A stretch of DNA of 64,000 bases, taken from Archangium sp. (lineage in GTDB: Bacteria > Myxococcota > Myxococcia > Myxococcales > Myxococcaceae). The translations under genes were made by a program, and so were the position numbers. The notes beneath the pieces were generated by a model. The model worked only from the letters and a program-made list of their open reading frames with translations. It did no database searches and was not told where the DNA came from. This document shows, one piece after another, positions 11,364 through 19,670 of the stretch. Every line of letters starts with the position of its first letter. Within the stretch, counting starts at the first letter, position 1. Location: NCBI GenBank assembly GCA_030695565.1, contig JAUYRZ010000063.1, positions 1 through 64,000 on the forward strand, in the 5' to 3' direction.

Positions 11364-11510
11364 GGGTCAGCTTGCTGAGCAAGCGCATGGCCAACCCATG
11401 AGTCGGAACAACCGCTTGATTTGAGTCAATTTTCTGAATTGAGGACGCGAACACACCGGGTCAGGAGTAACCCACTGAGTGGTATTCGGGGTCAAGTCGA
11501 CCCAGGGGGC

Positions 11511-12464
11511 TCAACTCGCCGAAGCGTGGGCCGTGGCCTGGAACAGGCTGATTTTATTACGTCCTTCGCGCTTCGCCCGGTAGAGCGCCTCATCCGCCGT
11601 TCGGACGAGCTGCTCTGAGGTGTTTACTGACCTCCCCGGGAAGCCGGAGATTCCGAACGAGGCAGTGACCTTCAGACCCAAAGGACCCGCCTTGATCCCC
11701 AGCATTTCCGCGGTGATACGTTCGGCGACGGTCAAGGCGCCGGCGAGGTGGGTCTTCGGCAGGAGCACGGCGAACTCTTCTCCTCCGTAGCGGGCCACGA
11801 AGTCGGTCTCTCTCACGGCGGCTTTGACGCAGGCGGCCACGGAGAAGAGCACCGCATCGCCCACCTGGTGGCCGAAGCTGTCGTTCACGTTCTTGAAGTG
11901 ATCGAGGTCGACCAGGATCAACGCGAGCGGGTCGTCGTAGCGCTGGGCGCGGCGGAACTCTTCGCGCAGCCGATCCTGGAAGTGACGGTGATTGGCGACC
12001 TGGGTCAGCCCGTCGGTGACGGCCAGTTCGTGCAGGCGCTCCGACTCGGCCTGGGCCGCGCGCAGGGCCTGGTGCACTTCCATGCGCCGCAGGGCTCGCG
12101 CGGCCACTTCGCCCGCGGCCACCGGCTTGACGAAGTAGTCGTCACAGCCCTGGCCGAACGCCGACGCACGCACCACGGGGTCGTCGGTGTTGGAGACCAG
12201 GAGAACGGGCGTCTGCCCGCCTTCAGAACGGAAGTGATGCAACACGCTCAGCCCGCTCTCGGCGGCCAGCTCCGCGGAGACATCGAGGTCGACGATCGCC
12301 ACGTCGATGGGCCCGTCGATCAGGTGACCAAAACCCTCGGAGGCCGTGCGCGCGGTGAGCACTTTGGCCCCTGCGTCTTCGAGCTCACGGATGAGCGCGT
12401 CGCCTGACGAGGTCGCGTCACTGACGACGAGCGCTGTCCAGCGAACCCCCATGCCGGGTGGCAT
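11511..12464 (-). CDS. Response regulator with GGDEF diguanylate cyclase
   Basis: A 317-residue protein. Residues about 5-125 form a receiver-like domain with a likely phospho-acceptor in AIVDLDV, although the usual N-terminal acidic pair is reduced to one Asp (VVSDAT). Residues about 145-310 form a GGDEF domain with active-site GGEEF and an RETD inhibitory site exactly five residues before it, so product feedback inhibition is expected. It makes cyclic di-GMP in the cytoplasm. Start: ATG 12464 with AGAGG just upstream; ATG 12452 is an alternative. The longer frame further upstream overlaps the divergent glycosyltransferase gene and is not family-like. It is head-to-head with the glycosyltransferase gene, with 61 bp between the chosen starts. 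Confidence 0.88.
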   Translation of the reverse strand: MPPGMGVRWTALVVSDATSSGDALIRELEDAGAKVLTARTASEGFGHLIDGPIDVAIVDLDVSAELAAESGLSVLHHFRSEGGQTPVLLVSNTDDPVVRASAFGQGCDDYFVKPVAAGEVAARALRRMEVHQALRAAQAESERLHELAVTDGLTQVANHRHFQDRLREEFRRAQRYDDPLALILVDLDHFKNVNDSFGHQVGDAVLFSVAACVKAAVRETDFVARYGGEEFAVLLPKTHLAGALTVAERITAEMLGIKAGPLGLKVTASFGISGFPGRSVNTSEQLVRTADEALYRAKREGRNKISLFQATAHASAS

Positions 12465-12525
12465 ACCTCTGTTTTGTCCCCGGCGCATGCTTGGCGCTGT
12501 GGAAGAGGTATGGGATACGCGGAGC

Positions 12526-13308
12526 ATGGCCCGCCCAAGCTTGAGCCTGTTCTTCCCCGCCTGGAACGAGGAGGAGTACGTCGAGCGCGCGGTGAGCCGC
12601 GCCAAGACCGTGCTCGATCGCCTCACCGACGACTGGGAAATCATCGTCGTCAACGACGCCTCCACCGATCGCACGAAGGCGATCGCGGAGGGGCTCAGCC
12701 GGCGAGACGCGCGCATTCGCTGCGTCTCGCACGAGGTGAATCAGAAGCTCGGCGGCGCGATGAAGACCGGCTTCTCGTCGAGCACCAAAGACGTGGTCAT
12801 CTATTCCGACATGGATCTGCCGTTCGACTTGAACGAGCTCGAGCGCGCGCTCCATCTGATGGAGTACCTGGAGGCCGACATGATCTGCGCCTTCCGGTTC
12901 GACCGCACCAGCGAAGGCCCAAAGCGGATCTTGTATTCGTTCGTCTACAACGCGCTGATCAGCTCGGTGTTCGGCGTGGCGATCAAAGACATCAACTTCA
13001 GCTTCAAGGTCGTGCACCGCCGCGTGCTCGAGTCGATCGACCTGAAGGCGCAGGGCTCGTTCATCGACGCTGAGCTGGTGGTGAAGGCCATTCGCAAGGG
13101 CTTCAAGGTCTTCCAGATGGGCGTCGACTATTTCCCGCGCACCCGCGGCATCTCGACGTTGGCCAGCCCGCAGGTGATCGTGAAGATGATCAAAGAGCTG
13201 GGCGCGCTGTTCGAAGACACGCGCAACCCGAAGAACCCGGCCCGGCCGGTGCGGCTGCCTCCAGACGTCGCGGCGTTCCCGTCGAAGAAGGCGTCTGGTT
13301 CTTCGTGA
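12526..13308 (+). CDS. Family 2 glycosyltransferase, dolichyl/polyprenyl-phosphate hexose synthase type
   Basis: A 260-residue GT-A glycosyltransferase. It has SLFFPAWNEEEYVERAV at the N-terminus, VNDASTDRT for nucleotide-sugar binding, and a DxD-type metal site in YSDMDLPFD. DINFSFKVVHRRVLE and YFPRTRG follow in the C-terminal half, all typical of DPM1-like enzymes that load a hexose onto a polyprenyl phosphate. No C-terminal membrane helices are present, so it should be peripheral. The start ATG 12526 places the catalytic fold at the N-terminus; ATG 12487 is possible. The TGA stop overlaps the GTG start of the next gene (GTGA), so it is translationally coupled to the YdjC-type deacetylase. 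A role in making or remodelling a lipid-linked sugar or glycolipid is inferred. Confidence 0.88.
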   Translation: MARPSLSLFFPAWNEEEYVERAVSRAKTVLDRLTDDWEIIVVNDASTDRTKAIAEGLSRRDARIRCVSHEVNQKLGGAMKTGFSSSTKDVVIYSDMDLPFDLNELERALHLMEYLEADMICAFRFDRTSEGPKRILYSFVYNALISSVFGVAIKDINFSFKVVHRRVLESIDLKAQGSFIDAELVVKAIRKGFKVFQMGVDYFPRTRGISTLASPQVIVKMIKELGALFEDTRNPKNPARPVRLPPDVAAFPSKKASGSS

Positions 13309-14129
13309 TCAGGCTGGTCATCAACGCTGACGATCTCGGGCTGCACCCGCGCATCGACGAAGGCATCTTCGCGGCGCACACCGATGGCGTGGTCACCAGC
13401 GCCACCGTGCTGGCCACCGGGCCCACCGCACCCGAAGCGATTCGCCGCGCGGGCAAGACGAAGCTGGGGCTGGGTCTTCACCTTTGCCTCACCACGCACC
13501 TGAGCCCTGCGGCTCCCGCGCGTGACGTGCGCTGGTTGGCCCCGGGTGGGCGGTTTCGCAGCAACTGGACGGAGCTGTCGGCCGCCTGGCTCGCGCGCCT
13601 GATTCCCGCCGAAGAGATCGTCACCGAGTTCCGCGCGCAGGCCCGCCGCGTTCAAGACCTGGGCGCGCAGATCGATCACCTCGATACGCACCAGCACCTG
13701 CACTTGCTGCCGGGCATGACTTCGATCGTGGAAGTACTCGCCGCCGAACTGGGCCTGCCGATGCGCTGGCCCTCAGAGCGCCCGACCGCTCACTGGTTGG
13801 TGCACCCGCGCTCTGCGTTGAAGTCGGCGCTGCTGGGGGCTCTCGCCAGAGCAAAGCAGCCTCGCGGCGTGAAGCGCGTGCGCGCGGTCGGCGTGTTCGA
13901 GTCAGGCCGGCTGAATGAGAAGCGGCTGCTCCGGCTGATCGAGAACCTGCGTGACGGCGACAACGAGATCGTCACGCACCCGGGTCTCGAGCCGGGCGTG
14001 GTGCCGCAGGATCCGAGCTGGCGCTACCAGTGGGAAGAAGAGCTGGCCGCCGTGCTCAGCCCGCGGGTGCGTGACGCGATCGCCAAGCGGGGCATCGAGT
14101 TGGTGAACTACGCGCAGCTCAAAGCCTGA
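13305..14129 (+). CDS. ChbG/YdjC-family carbohydrate deacetylase
   Basis: A 274-residue YdjC-fold enzyme. It has the metal-binding NADDLG near the N-terminus, LGLHLCLT, the HLDTHQHLHLLP signature (about residue 125), and late THPG. These residues bind the catalytic metal and act as acid and base in removing acetyl groups from amino sugars. Relatives include ChbG (chitooligosaccharide deacetylase) and HpnK of hopanoid loci. No hopanoid genes are near, so the substrate is probably the product of the coupled glycosyltransferase. The start is GTG 13305 inside the stop of the preceding gene. It is followed after two bases by a strong inverted repeat at 14131 that can terminate transcription. Confidence 0.87.
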   Translation: MIRLVINADDLGLHPRIDEGIFAAHTDGVVTSATVLATGPTAPEAIRRAGKTKLGLGLHLCLTTHLSPAAPARDVRWLAPGGRFRSNWTELSAAWLARLIPAEEIVTEFRAQARRVQDLGAQIDHLDTHQHLHLLPGMTSIVEVLAAELGLPMRWPSERPTAHWLVHPRSALKSALLGALARAKQPRGVKRVRAVGVFESGRLNEKRLLRLIENLRDGDNEIVTHPGLEPGVVPQDPSWRYQWEEELAAVLSPRVRDAIAKRGIELVNYAQLKA

Positions 14130-14130
14130 T

Positions 14131-14157
14131 CTCCCTCTCCCCACCGGGGAGAGGGAG
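14131..14157. terminator. Bidirectional hairpin; copy of the palindromic repeat family
   Basis: Perfect 12-bp inverted repeat (CTCCCTCTCCCC / GGGGAGAGGGAG) with a 3-base loop, between the convergent ends of the deacetylase and the TSP3/VWA gene. It is a minimal copy of the repeat family also seen at 17424, 21474, 30062, 50818 and 60525. There is no T-run, so its role as a terminator is inferred from position and stem strength. Confidence 0.7.
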
Positions 14158-14165
14158 TTGATGAG

Positions 14166-16694
14166 TCACCCGATCTCAGGATCGCAGCTGCACGTCGCCT
14201 GGTTGCAGATGAACCCAGAGCCGCACCCGCCGCAGTTGCTCGAGCACACGCACGACTTCTGACCCGGATCACAAACCAACGGAGCCACGCACGTACCACC
14301 GCACGCGTCGCCGTTCGGATCCGTCGAGTTCTCGATCCAGTACTTGTAGCTGATGGCCACCTGCACACCCGCCGCGCTGGGGATGCAGTTGCCGAAGAAC
14401 ACGATGCGGCGGGTCGCGGGATCGATGTCCCAGCCATTGGTGCGATCGCGCGGAACGTCAGCCGTGTTGCAGGTGCCGCGCGTGGTGGCGACAGCGACCT
14501 TGATGGTGGCGGAGATGGGTGGACGCTGCAGCTGGGTGCCCGTGCCGCCGATGACCGCCGTCAGAATGGCGTCGATGGTCGCCGCCTGTTGCGCCGTCTG
14601 CTGCGCCGTGGGGTTGGCCGGGTTGAACAGGCGGATGTCGCCAATCACGCCACCCGTCGCGCGAATGAGCTGGTGGTGCTTGCCCGGGTTGGTCTCGCTC
14701 GCCGGGTCGCCGCAGTTGCCACCCTCGTTGCAGACGATGCCGTGAGCCACCGCGCGCGTCGTGATGCGCTGGTTCAAGTACGTCTGCATCGCAGCCGCGC
14801 TGATGTTCGACTGCTCGCTCGTGTCGGTGAGAAAGATGTAGTGCGCTTGGGCATCGGCCCGGAAGGGACCGCCCACCCGTCCTGCCACTCCGCTCATGAA
14901 GGTCTGCACGCCGGCAAACCCCTGCTCGCTCCCGTCACCAGCGACGCCAAACGCGCCAGCGCCACTGAACCAGGAGTTCATCATGGCGAGGTCGTTCGTC
15001 CATTCCCTCTTCGAGCCCGTGTAGTTCGACGGAAACCAGCCGGTCGACACACCGGCGGCGCGCCAATCAAGACCCGCGGAAGCCAGCTTGTTGCCGAACA
15101 GCATGCCTGCGTTGGCGACGGCCGTCTGAGACGTCTCCATGGAGCAGCTGTCGTCGACCACCCACAGGAAGTCGACCTTCTGATTCACCGCGGCCGCAAA
15201 GACCTCGCACTGCGTGTTGGCGAAATCTCCCAACTGCGCCAGCGAGGTGCCATTCGCCGTGTCATCCACTCGGAAGATCGCCTGCCCGGTGTAGAGGCTC
15301 GCCGGGATGATCGCGATCACCACGACCGCGCGCGTCGACGTGCGGCGCACGTACTCGGCCACCACCTTGAACGGCCCGTTGACGCCCGCCATGCCCTGCA
15401 GCAGCCCGGTCGCGTTCATGCCCAGGTAGTTCTGCACGATGGTGTTGATGCGCGCCTTCGCGTCGGCCGTGCCGCTGACGTCGTAGGTGGCGCGCACCGA
15501 ACCACCGAAGCCATCCCAGGTCGTGAAGGTCTGGGTCAGCGCCCCCGAAGTGCCGGTGATCTTCGCTCGGCCATCCGCCTCCTCGGCGCTGCCGTCGGCG
15601 CCCGCGGGAACCTTCGAGATCGCGATGCCGGCAACCCTGGTCATCGCGTCATAGAAGACGAAGCCCGCTTCCTCGCTGCCCGTGCCGGTCACCCGCGAGA
15701 TGCGAGAGACCTCGGCGAACTCGGGCACGAGCGCCAACTGCACGTCACTCGCGCCGCTGGTGTGGAAGGTGATCGGCCGGAGGTTCTGCGTCGCGCAGGC
15801 CTGCTGCGCCACGCCCATGCCGTCGGCCATGTTGGTGGGGTTCAGCTCGCCCATGTCGACGCGGCCGTTCAAGTTGGTGTCTTCGGCGCCGTCCTGAATG
15901 CCGTCGCCATCGCTGTCGGCGTTGCACGCGTTGGTGGTGACGCCGTTGTCTGCGTCGTAGGTCGCCACCGTGTACATGCAGCCCGTGGGATCCGCTCCGA
16001 CCGGCTGCAGGCCACCCTCGACGCCATCGGGCAGACCATCACCATCGGTGTCGCGCTTGGTGCCATCGGTCACGCAACCGCCGGCCATCATCAGCTCTTC
16101 ACCGTCGGAGTACCCGTCGCAGTCGGTGTCTTTCTTCACCGGGTCGGTCTCGGTCGGCTGCCTTCGCCCGTCGTGGTTGGCGTCTTCAGCCCCATCGCCC
16201 ACGCCGTCGCCGTCGGTATCGGCCACGGTGGGGTTCGACTTCGAGTTGGGGTCCGCGTCGGCCACGAAGGTCGCGCCGCACGTGGTTGAGACCGTCATCG
16301 TCTTGCCCATCTCCACGCCGTCAGAGACGCCGTCGCCATCCGAGTCGGAGTTGCAGGGATTGGTCTTGGCCCCGTTGCCGTAGTCGGTGCCGTACTCTTC
16401 CGCGTCGGACAGGCCGTCGCAGTCGGTGTCGCGCCCGAGGTTCGCAGCGCCCAGGTTCGGATCGCAGCCGGTGGTGACGTTGCCGCCACCCGCGCCCGTG
16501 CCGCCGCCGTTGCCCGTGCCGCCCCCTGCGCCGACGCCGCCGCCGCTGCCCGTGCCGCTCGTCGCGCGGCATTCACCCATCGTGCAGACCTGACCTGTCT
16601 GACAATCGGTGAAAGTGGTGCACTTCGTAGCCGTCGTGCAGGAACACGCCGAGACGAACGCGCTCGCAAGCGCAACCCAGAACAATCGAACCAT
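14166..16694 (-). CDS. Surface lipoprotein with thrombospondin type-3 repeats and VWA domain
   Basis: An 842-residue protein. It has a lipoprotein signal (hydrophobic 3-15, lipobox VSAC), a short Cys-rich segment, a Gly/Thr linker (about 45-75), then at least six calcium-binding type-3 repeats (DTDCDGLSDAEE, SDGDGVSDG, DTDGDGVGDG, DTDGDGLPDG, DSDGDGIQDG). A beta-rich middle region follows, then a von Willebrand A domain with MIDAS-like DDSCSMETS (near 510), and a Cys-rich tail. Such proteins are common on myxobacterial surfaces and likely act in adhesion or scaffolding; no enzymatic motif is seen. Start: ATG 16694 with GGAGG 10 bases before it. Repetitive Asp/Gly codons create long false frames on the opposite strand. 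Confidence 0.88.
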   Translation of the reverse strand: MVRLFWVALASAFVSACSCTTATKCTTFTDCQTGQVCTMGECRATSGTGSGGGVGAGGGTGNGGGTGAGGGNVTTGCDPNLGAANLGRDTDCDGLSDAEEYGTDYGNGAKTNPCNSDSDGDGVSDGVEMGKTMTVSTTCGATFVADADPNSKSNPTVADTDGDGVGDGAEDANHDGRRQPTETDPVKKDTDCDGYSDGEELMMAGGCVTDGTKRDTDGDGLPDGVEGGLQPVGADPTGCMYTVATYDADNGVTTNACNADSDGDGIQDGAEDTNLNGRVDMGELNPTNMADGMGVAQQACATQNLRPITFHTSGASDVQLALVPEFAEVSRISRVTGTGSEEAGFVFYDAMTRVAGIAISKVPAGADGSAEEADGRAKITGTSGALTQTFTTWDGFGGSVRATYDVSGTADAKARINTIVQNYLGMNATGLLQGMAGVNGPFKVVAEYVRRTSTRAVVVIAIIPASLYTGQAIFRVDDTANGTSLAQLGDFANTQCEVFAAAVNQKVDFLWVVDDSCSMETSQTAVANAGMLFGNKLASAGLDWRAAGVSTGWFPSNYTGSKREWTNDLAMMNSWFSGAGAFGVAGDGSEQGFAGVQTFMSGVAGRVGGPFRADAQAHYIFLTDTSEQSNISAAAMQTYLNQRITTRAVAHGIVCNEGGNCGDPASETNPGKHHQLIRATGGVIGDIRLFNPANPTAQQTAQQAATIDAILTAVIGGTGTQLQRPPISATIKVAVATTRGTCNTADVPRDRTNGWDIDPATRRIVFFGNCIPSAAGVQVAISYKYWIENSTDPNGDACGGTCVAPLVCDPGQKSCVCSSNCGGCGSGFICNQATCSCDPEIG

Positions 16695-16758
16695 GAGTGA
16701 AGTACCTCCGAAGAGAGCCGACCCGAGGTGACCCGGGCCCCCTTTTGCGGAGCCGAGC

Positions 16759-17412
16759 CTACACGCAGTCCGCTACGAAAAGCACATGCGCAGTCGTGCT
16801 GCCCTTCTTGAGCGAGATCGTTTCACGCACATGGAAGCCTGCGCGCGTGAGCAGCTCCTGCGTTCTCTGCCGCGTTGAGAAGCCCAGACCGCCGCTGCCT
16901 TTGGTGCGACCGAGCAGTCGCACCATCACCTGCTCCTGCAGCAGGGCTTTGCGGGTGCGCCAGCCGCCGTCGTCTTCTGCTTCTTTGAGCAACAGCCGGC
17001 CGCCCTTCTTGAGCAGCTGATGACAGGCCGCGAGGAAGTCGGGCCAGTCGCTCTCGGGCAGCAGGTAGAGCACGTCGCTCACGGTGACCGTGTCGAAGGT
17101 GGCCGCCTCGAGTGAAGCAAGGCGCTCGACGTTCATCACGTCGAAGCGCGTGTTGCCGAGCTTGCCGATGGAGCGGCGGGCCCAGTCGATCTTCTTGGGA
17201 TCGGTGTCGATGCCCACGATGGAGCGATCGGGAAAACCGACGGCCATCAACGAGCAGAGCAGGCCATGACCGCAGCCCACGTCGAGGATGCGATCCCCTT
17301 TGATGCGTGCGGTGAGTTCTTCGAGCGGCGCGGTGAAGAGGCGGGCGCGAACGAAGAGCCGCTCAGGCAAAGGAAGGTCTTTGAAAACCGAAAGCGAAGG
17401 GTGCGTGATCAT
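16759..17412 (-). CDS. Class I SAM-dependent methyltransferase
   Basis: A 217-residue Rossmann-fold methyltransferase. Motif I is LDVGCGHGLL (about 42-51), the acidic motif II is VGIDTDPKKI, and FDTVTVSDVLYLLP is motif IV. LLKKGGRLLLKEAEDDGG completes the core, and a short C-terminal segment ends KGSTTAHVLFVADCV. The pattern resembles UbiE/Coq5-like and lipid methyltransferases, but no substrate can be assigned. Start: ATG 17412, with GAGG close upstream. It lies 53 bp downstream of fadJ on the same strand, separated from it by a palindromic repeat that probably attenuates or ends fad transcription. Confidence 0.85.
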   Translation of the reverse strand: MITHPSLSVFKDLPLPERLFVRARLFTAPLEELTARIKGDRILDVGCGHGLLCSLMAVGFPDRSIVGIDTDPKKIDWARRSIGKLGNTRFDVMNVERLASLEAATFDTVTVSDVLYLLPESDWPDFLAACHQLLKKGGRLLLKEAEDDGGWRTRKALLQEQVMVRLLGRTKGSGGLGFSTRQRTQELLTRAGFHVRETISLKKGSTTAHVLFVADCV

Positions 17413-17423
17413 GATTCCTCATT

Positions 17424-17460
17424 CCCTCTCCCTTTTCGGGAGAGGGTCAGGGTGAGGGCC
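17424..17460. repeat. Palindromic repeat copy (fadJ-methyltransferase gap)
   Basis: CCCTCTCCC - TTTTC - GGGAGAGGG hairpin followed by TCAGGGTGAGGGCC. This is the fuller form of the repeat family: a palindrome plus a GGGTGAGGG tail. It fills the 53-bp space between fadJ and the methyltransferase gene and may act as a terminator or mRNA stabiliser. Confidence 0.75.
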
Positions 17461-17465
17461 GAAAA

Positions 17466-19670
17466 TCAGTGGAACTTGCGACCCGTCTTCACCGACTCGA
17501 GCAACAACGGAGCAGGCGTGAACCTTCGCCCCAACTTCTCCTGATAGTGCTCGGTGCGCTCGAGGATCTTCCCGTGGCCTTGCGCATCCGTGTACCGGAA
17601 CGGCCCGCCCAGGAACGGAGGGAACCCGAGCCCGAAGATGGCGCCGATGTCGCCATCGCGAGGGCTGCGCAGAATCCCCTCACCCAGACACCGAATCGCC
17701 TCGTTGATCATCTGCAGCGCACATCGCTCCGCCATCTCGTAGCGGTCGAAGCGCTTGCGGTCCTTGCCCTGCGGCGTGAGCGCGTAGATCGACGTGTCGA
17801 CCTCGGTCTTCTTGCCGTTCTCGTACAGGTAGAAGCCCTTCTGCGCCTTGCGGCCCAGGCGGCCGTCTTTCACCAGCGCCTCGGTCGTATCGGGTGCGAG
17901 CATTCGTTCACCGAACGCCGCGTGCATGATCTTCGAGACCTTCGCGGCCACGTCGATGCCCACTTCATCGAGCAGCGTGATGGGGCCCACCGGGAACCCG
18001 AAGTCCACCAGCGCCTTGTCGAGCTCGGCGATGTCCGCGCCCTCCGAGAGCAGGAACGCCGCCTCGTTCAGGTACGGAGCAAGAATGCGTGAGGTGTAGA
18101 ACCCCACCCCGTCGTTCACGACGATCACCGTCTTGCCCTGCTTCTTGCCGACCTCCACGCAGGTGGCGGTGACCAGATCGCTGGTGCCCTTGTGGGTGAT
18201 GATCTCCAGCAGCGGCATCTTGTTGACCGGGCTGAAGTAGTGCATCCCGATCACGGTCTGCGGGTGCTTGCTGGCCTTGGCGATGTCGGTGATGGGGATC
18301 GACGAGGTGTTCGACGCGAAGATGGTCTCCGGGCCGCACACGCTCTCGATCTCCTTCACCATCTGGTGCTTGAGGGCGAGGTCTTCGAAGACCGCCTCGA
18401 TCACCAGGTCGACGTTCTTGAAGCCGGAGTAGTCGGTGGTCGCGGTGACCATCGCCATCTGCTTCTCCGCTTCACGCCAGGTGAGCGAACGGCGCTTCAC
18501 GCGCTCGTCGTAGAGCCCCCGCACGTGCGCCATCGCGCGGCCGGCGCCCGCGTCGTCCTTGTCTTTGATGCGCACGGGCACACCCTGGAGCGCCGAGCTC
18601 ACGTACGCGATGCCCGCGCCCATCAGGCCGCCGCCGAGCATGCCGATCTTCCGCACCTCGCGCGCCTTCACCTTGGGGTCGTTGACGCCGTTGTCCTTCT
18701 TCATCGCGGTGGTGGCGAAGAAGATCTCCACCAGGCGCTTGCTGACGTCGTTCATCACCAGCTCGCCGAACGCAGCGGCTTCAGCCTCGAGGCCCGCCTT
18801 CATGCCCTTCTCGAGGCCGACCTTCACCACCTCGAGCGCACGCTCCGGCGCGGGGTACTTGCCGCGGGTCTTCTTGAGCAGCTGCTTCTTCGCTTGATCG
18901 AACAGCAGCTTGCGGCCCAGCGGGTTGTCTTCGAGCGCGAACTCGGCCCAGGCCTCCTTGTTGGTGAGCCCTTTGAGGATCTCGGGGATCGACTTGCTGT
19001 TGGTGAGCGCCGGCGTGATGCCGCGGCGCCGCTCGATCTTCAGCTTGCCGCTGGCCAGCTCGGCCGCGCGGGTCAGCGCGATCTGCCGGAGGATCGGCGT
19101 GGGCACCACCTCGTCGATGACGCCCAGCTTGAGCGCCTTCTTCGCCTTGAGGCTCTTGCCGGTGAGGATCAGATCGAGCGCGGCCTGCGCGCCGATCAGC
19201 GCGGGAAGTCGCTGCGTGCCGCCTGCACCGGGAATGAGCCCCAGCTGCACTTCGGGCAGACCGATGGAGGTCTTCGGGCTGTCGGTGGCCACGCGGTAAT
19301 CACACGCCAGCGCCCACTCCAGCCCGCCCCCCAGACACGCACCGTGAATCGCCGCCACCACCGGCTTCTCCAGCGCGTCGAGGCGATCGAACCCGGCCTG
19401 ACCCTGGCGAGACAACGAGCTCGCTTCGGCGGCCGTGGTGATGGTCTGCAGGAAGTCGATCTTCGCGCCAGCGATGAACGTGTCTTTCTTGCCTGAGATG
19501 AAGACGATCGCCTTCGCGCTCGAGTCAGACGCAGCGCGCGTCATGAGCGACTCGAACTCCTGGCTGATCTGCGGCGCGATGGTGTTGACCGGCTCACCTT
19601 CCATGTCGAAGGTGATGACGGCGATTTCGTTCTCCACCGCGTACGAGAAGTTCTTCGAAGGGGTGCTCAT
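17466..19670 (-). CDS. fadJ: Fatty acid oxidation complex alpha subunit (enoyl-CoA hydratase / 3-hydroxyacyl-CoA dehydrogenase)
   Basis: A 734-residue bifunctional beta-oxidation enzyme. The N-terminal crotonase domain (about 10-200) has the oxyanion region ACLGGGLEWALACDYR and the catalytic Glu segment GLPEVQLGLIPGAGG. The dehydrogenase domain (about 310-720) has the NAD-binding GGGLMGAG, ASNTSSIPIT and catalytic HYFSPVNKMPLLEII. It hydrates trans-2-enoyl-CoA and oxidises L-3-hydroxyacyl-CoA. Length fits FadB/FadJ (714-730). It lies immediately after the thiolase gene (stop TAA directly followed by ATG), in the thiolase-then-alpha order typical of fadIJ. No epimerase or isomerase activity can be judged from sequence alone. 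Confidence 0.95.
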   Translation of the reverse strand: MSTPSKNFSYAVENEIAVITFDMEGEPVNTIAPQISQEFESLMTRAASDSSAKAIVFISGKKDTFIAGAKIDFLQTITTAAEASSLSRQGQAGFDRLDALEKPVVAAIHGACLGGGLEWALACDYRVATDSPKTSIGLPEVQLGLIPGAGGTQRLPALIGAQAALDLILTGKSLKAKKALKLGVIDEVVPTPILRQIALTRAAELASGKLKIERRRGITPALTNSKSIPEILKGLTNKEAWAEFALEDNPLGRKLLFDQAKKQLLKKTRGKYPAPERALEVVKVGLEKGMKAGLEAEAAAFGELVMNDVSKRLVEIFFATTAMKKDNGVNDPKVKAREVRKIGMLGGGLMGAGIAYVSSALQGVPVRIKDKDDAGAGRAMAHVRGLYDERVKRRSLTWREAEKQMAMVTATTDYSGFKNVDLVIEAVFEDLALKHQMVKEIESVCGPETIFASNTSSIPITDIAKASKHPQTVIGMHYFSPVNKMPLLEIITHKGTSDLVTATCVEVGKKQGKTVIVVNDGVGFYTSRILAPYLNEAAFLLSEGADIAELDKALVDFGFPVGPITLLDEVGIDVAAKVSKIMHAAFGERMLAPDTTEALVKDGRLGRKAQKGFYLYENGKKTEVDTSIYALTPQGKDRKRFDRYEMAERCALQMINEAIRCLGEGILRSPRDGDIGAIFGLGFPPFLGGPFRYTDAQGHGKILERTEHYQEKLGRRFTPAPLLLESVKTGRKFH

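Noticed and set aside
9813-11378. 521-codon plus-strand frame opposite the histidine kinase
   Set aside because: Shadow of a gene with REC, PAS, HisKA and HATPase domains; the shadow has no ribosome site or domain.
11364-11510. Promoter or operator in the kinase-cyclase gap
   Set aside because: TTGACT and several short repeats are present but no -10 at the right spacing; evidence too weak to list.
14589-16289. 566-codon plus-strand frame opposite the TSP3/VWA gene
   Set aside because: Arises from Asp/Gly repeat codons of the real gene; composition is Arg/His/Val-rich with no recognisable domain.
16490-16560. Tandem DNA repeat in the Gly-rich linker of the TSP3/VWA gene
   Set aside because: Simple consequence of Gly/Thr/Ala codons in a linker; common in this group and not phased.
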